Below are positions 62,797 through 64,000 of a stretch of DNA of 64,000 nt, in pieces. The first letter of the stretch is position 1. Every line of letters starts with the position of its first letter. Source of the DNA: Spartobacteria bacterium (GTDB lineage: Bacteria; Verrucomicrobiota; Verrucomicrobiia; Chthoniobacterales; UBA10450); contig PMSN01000011.1 of assembly GCA_003167555.1 (NCBI GenBank), positions 62,001-126,000 of the forward strand. The letters are read 5' to 3'. The translations under genes were made by a program, and so were the position numbers. The notes below the pieces were generated by a model. The model had not been told where the DNA came from. It worked only from the letters and a program-made list of their open reading frames with translations, and did no database searches.

Positions 62797-64000
62797 TCAC
62801 TTCTGTTCTACATGAACCAGATCAGGCGTCTGTCGCAAAATACTGAAGTCATTGTCTATGACGCGATACGCGTATCCCATATTGCGCAAGGCAAAGTCAG
62901 GTTTGGTTCGAACGCGGTAAACCATTTCGTAATGAGCGGCGGTGTCGGGGAATCTGCGGACGAAGTCGCGGCGCTCGTTAGGCCGCAGAACCGCATAGGT
63001 GGGCCGCAAGGCGTCGACTAAGTCAGCTATTTTCGGGTGCGGCAGATCTTTCATTGTCCGGACAGCGATCTTCGAACCCAGACCCGGGTAGTCATAGATA
63101 GTCTTGTTGAAAGCAGCCCAGCCCATGAATCCGAGTGGTTCCAAGACGGCGGTGTCTGCCGGGTTCGTCATCATGGTCGACAGAGTGTATCCCGTGCGTT
63201 CGCGGACATCTACGTCGATCGCGCTCTGCACCTCCTTATCCAGCGGCATCGAGAACGGAAGGTGAAGCGCATAGCAGAAGGCGACGCTGACTCCGAGGAC
63301 AGTGGCCGGCCAAGGCAGTCGTTCGGAGAGTTGGGACAAGCCGTAGCCCGCGACAATAAACAACAAGGCGACGAAAGGTGGCAGATACCACATGTAATAG
63401 GAGTTCAGGATGGTCGTGTTCCGGTAGAACACGAAACCGCAGACCGCTGCCGCCGGCAGAAGGAGAGCAAGCTTGCGAATGGCAGCGGCTACTACCCCGC
63501 CCAGAAAGAGAAGGATAACAACACTTACGACAGCCTTGAGCAATATGTCCGGCATCGGCGCGTGGTAGGAGAGCCAAAACTCCTTGAAAGGGGCGTAATC
63601 ACGCCAGGACTTGGTCGTAAACGCCCATACGTCTGCCCATGGCGCGGTGAAAGGATGGATCTGGTAGGACCACGACTTGGCGACAATGGTATTGGGAACC
63701 GGTGAGCCGTAGTAGAACGTGGCAAAGCCATACCAGGACGCTGTGATTGGGAGCGCCGAGACGATCACTCGCAAGATCGCGCGGCGGTGAAAGAGAAGAA
63801 GCGCGAGGCCGATGGGAGGCAGGAGGAACATGATGAATTCCGGCCGTGAAATGCTGGCTAGGCCGCACGTTACGCCCAGTGCTATCCAGCTACCGCTTAG
63901 ATAAAAGAAGATGGCTGCCACCGCGACTGCGGTAGCGACCTGGGTCTCCATGCCGCCCATTCCGAAGAAAATCTGCAGCTGATCGCAGGCAAGGTAGGTG
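62797..64000 (-). CDS. Polytopic glycosyltransferase-like protein, 5' end outside window
   Basis: The frame is open to the window end (TYLACDQLQIFFGMGGMETQ), so the ATG at 63958-63960 is probably internal. At least eight helices follow, such as TAVAVAAIFFYLSGSWIAL and EFIMFLLPPIGLALLLF. The motif FFGMGGMETQ in the second loop region is common in glycosyltransferase-like integral membrane proteins of bacterial surface-polysaccharide loci. The C-terminal 130 residues are soluble. The full length is unknown. Confidence 0.75.
   Translation of the reverse strand, partial: TYLACDQLQIFFGMGGMETQVATAVAVAAIFFYLSGSWIALGVTCGLASISRPEFIMFLLPPIGLALLLFHRRAILRVIVSALPITASWYGFATFYYGSPVPNTIVAKSWSYQIHPFTAPWADVWAFTTKSWRDYAPFKEFWLSYHAPMPDILLKAVVSVVILLFLGGVVAAAIRKLALLLPAAAVCGFVFYRNTTILNSYYMWYLPPFVALLFIVAGYGLSQLSERLPWPATVLGVSVAFCYALHLPFSMPLDKEVQSAIDVDVRERTGYTLSTMMTNPADTAVLEPLGFMGWAAFNKTIYDYPGLGSKIAVRTMKDLPHPKIADLVDALRPTYAVLRPNERRDFVRRFPDTAAHYEMVYRVRTKPDFALRNMGYAYRVIDNDFSILRQTPDLVHVEQK

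Overview
The window is one contig piece from a moderately GC-rich, Gram-negative, probably soil-dwelling bacterium. Verrucomicrobiota (Chthoniobacterales-like) is my best guess. The reasons are a large autotransporter, a winged-helix/periplasmic-binding-fold regulator, a subtilase with the C-terminal beta repeats common in that phylum, many secreted redox proteins and an adenosylcobalamin-dependent ribonucleotide reductase. This is inference: there is no rRNA or other phylogenetic marker to settle it.

Left block (1-21 kb) is a secreted/membrane oxidation cluster. It holds a ferritin-like protein, an animal-type heme peroxidase, two DUF4331-like proteins, a TPR protein coupled to a HupE/UreJ-like membrane protein, a catalase-fold protein, a large two-heme cytochrome c, a 1661-residue fusion of a GMC flavin oxidoreductase with a membrane-embedded patatin lipase, and a lipoprotein alpha/beta hydrolase. 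Together they could release and oxidise lipids, which would resemble oxylipin chemistry. That pathway is a hypothesis drawn from the families present.

Middle block (21.5-29 kb) is a mobile, partly decayed conflict-type island. A minus-strand operon with ATGA-type start/stop overlaps encodes a membrane anchor, a short P-loop peptide and a STAND-like NTPase. The anchor gene is split by a 2581-bp IS1595-type transposon with 25-bp terminal repeats and an 8-bp target duplication. Its cargo is a HEPN-type protein, a 63-aa protein and a zinc-ribbon protein. Removing the element and one target copy restores a 129-codon frame. An IS1016-type element lies just beyond it. The NTPase gene carries a homopolymer frameshift at Walker B and an in-frame TAG.

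The 28-40 kb stretch has a regulator divergent from a secreted subtilase, then an autotransporter. A decay zone follows: a DUF7948-like remnant, a C-terminal copy of the patatin domain, an FAD oxidoreductase with three frameshifts and a galactose-oxidase-like fragment. It ends near the 5' half of a tRNA-Thr gene.

Right block (40-64 kb) looks like stable chromosome: a LOV-domain histidine kinase, tRNA-Val, an HTH-receiver protein, a PmtA-like methyltransferase coupled to fumarase C, a VOC protein, a GNAT acetyltransferase, an MBL hydrolase, two coupled hypotheticals, an acyltransferase, tRNA-Ser, class II ribonucleotide reductase with two probable NrdR boxes, an acyl-CoA dehydrogenase, a glycosyltransferase-methyltransferase fusion and three polytopic glycosyltransferases. 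Several palindromic intergenic repeats sit between these genes.
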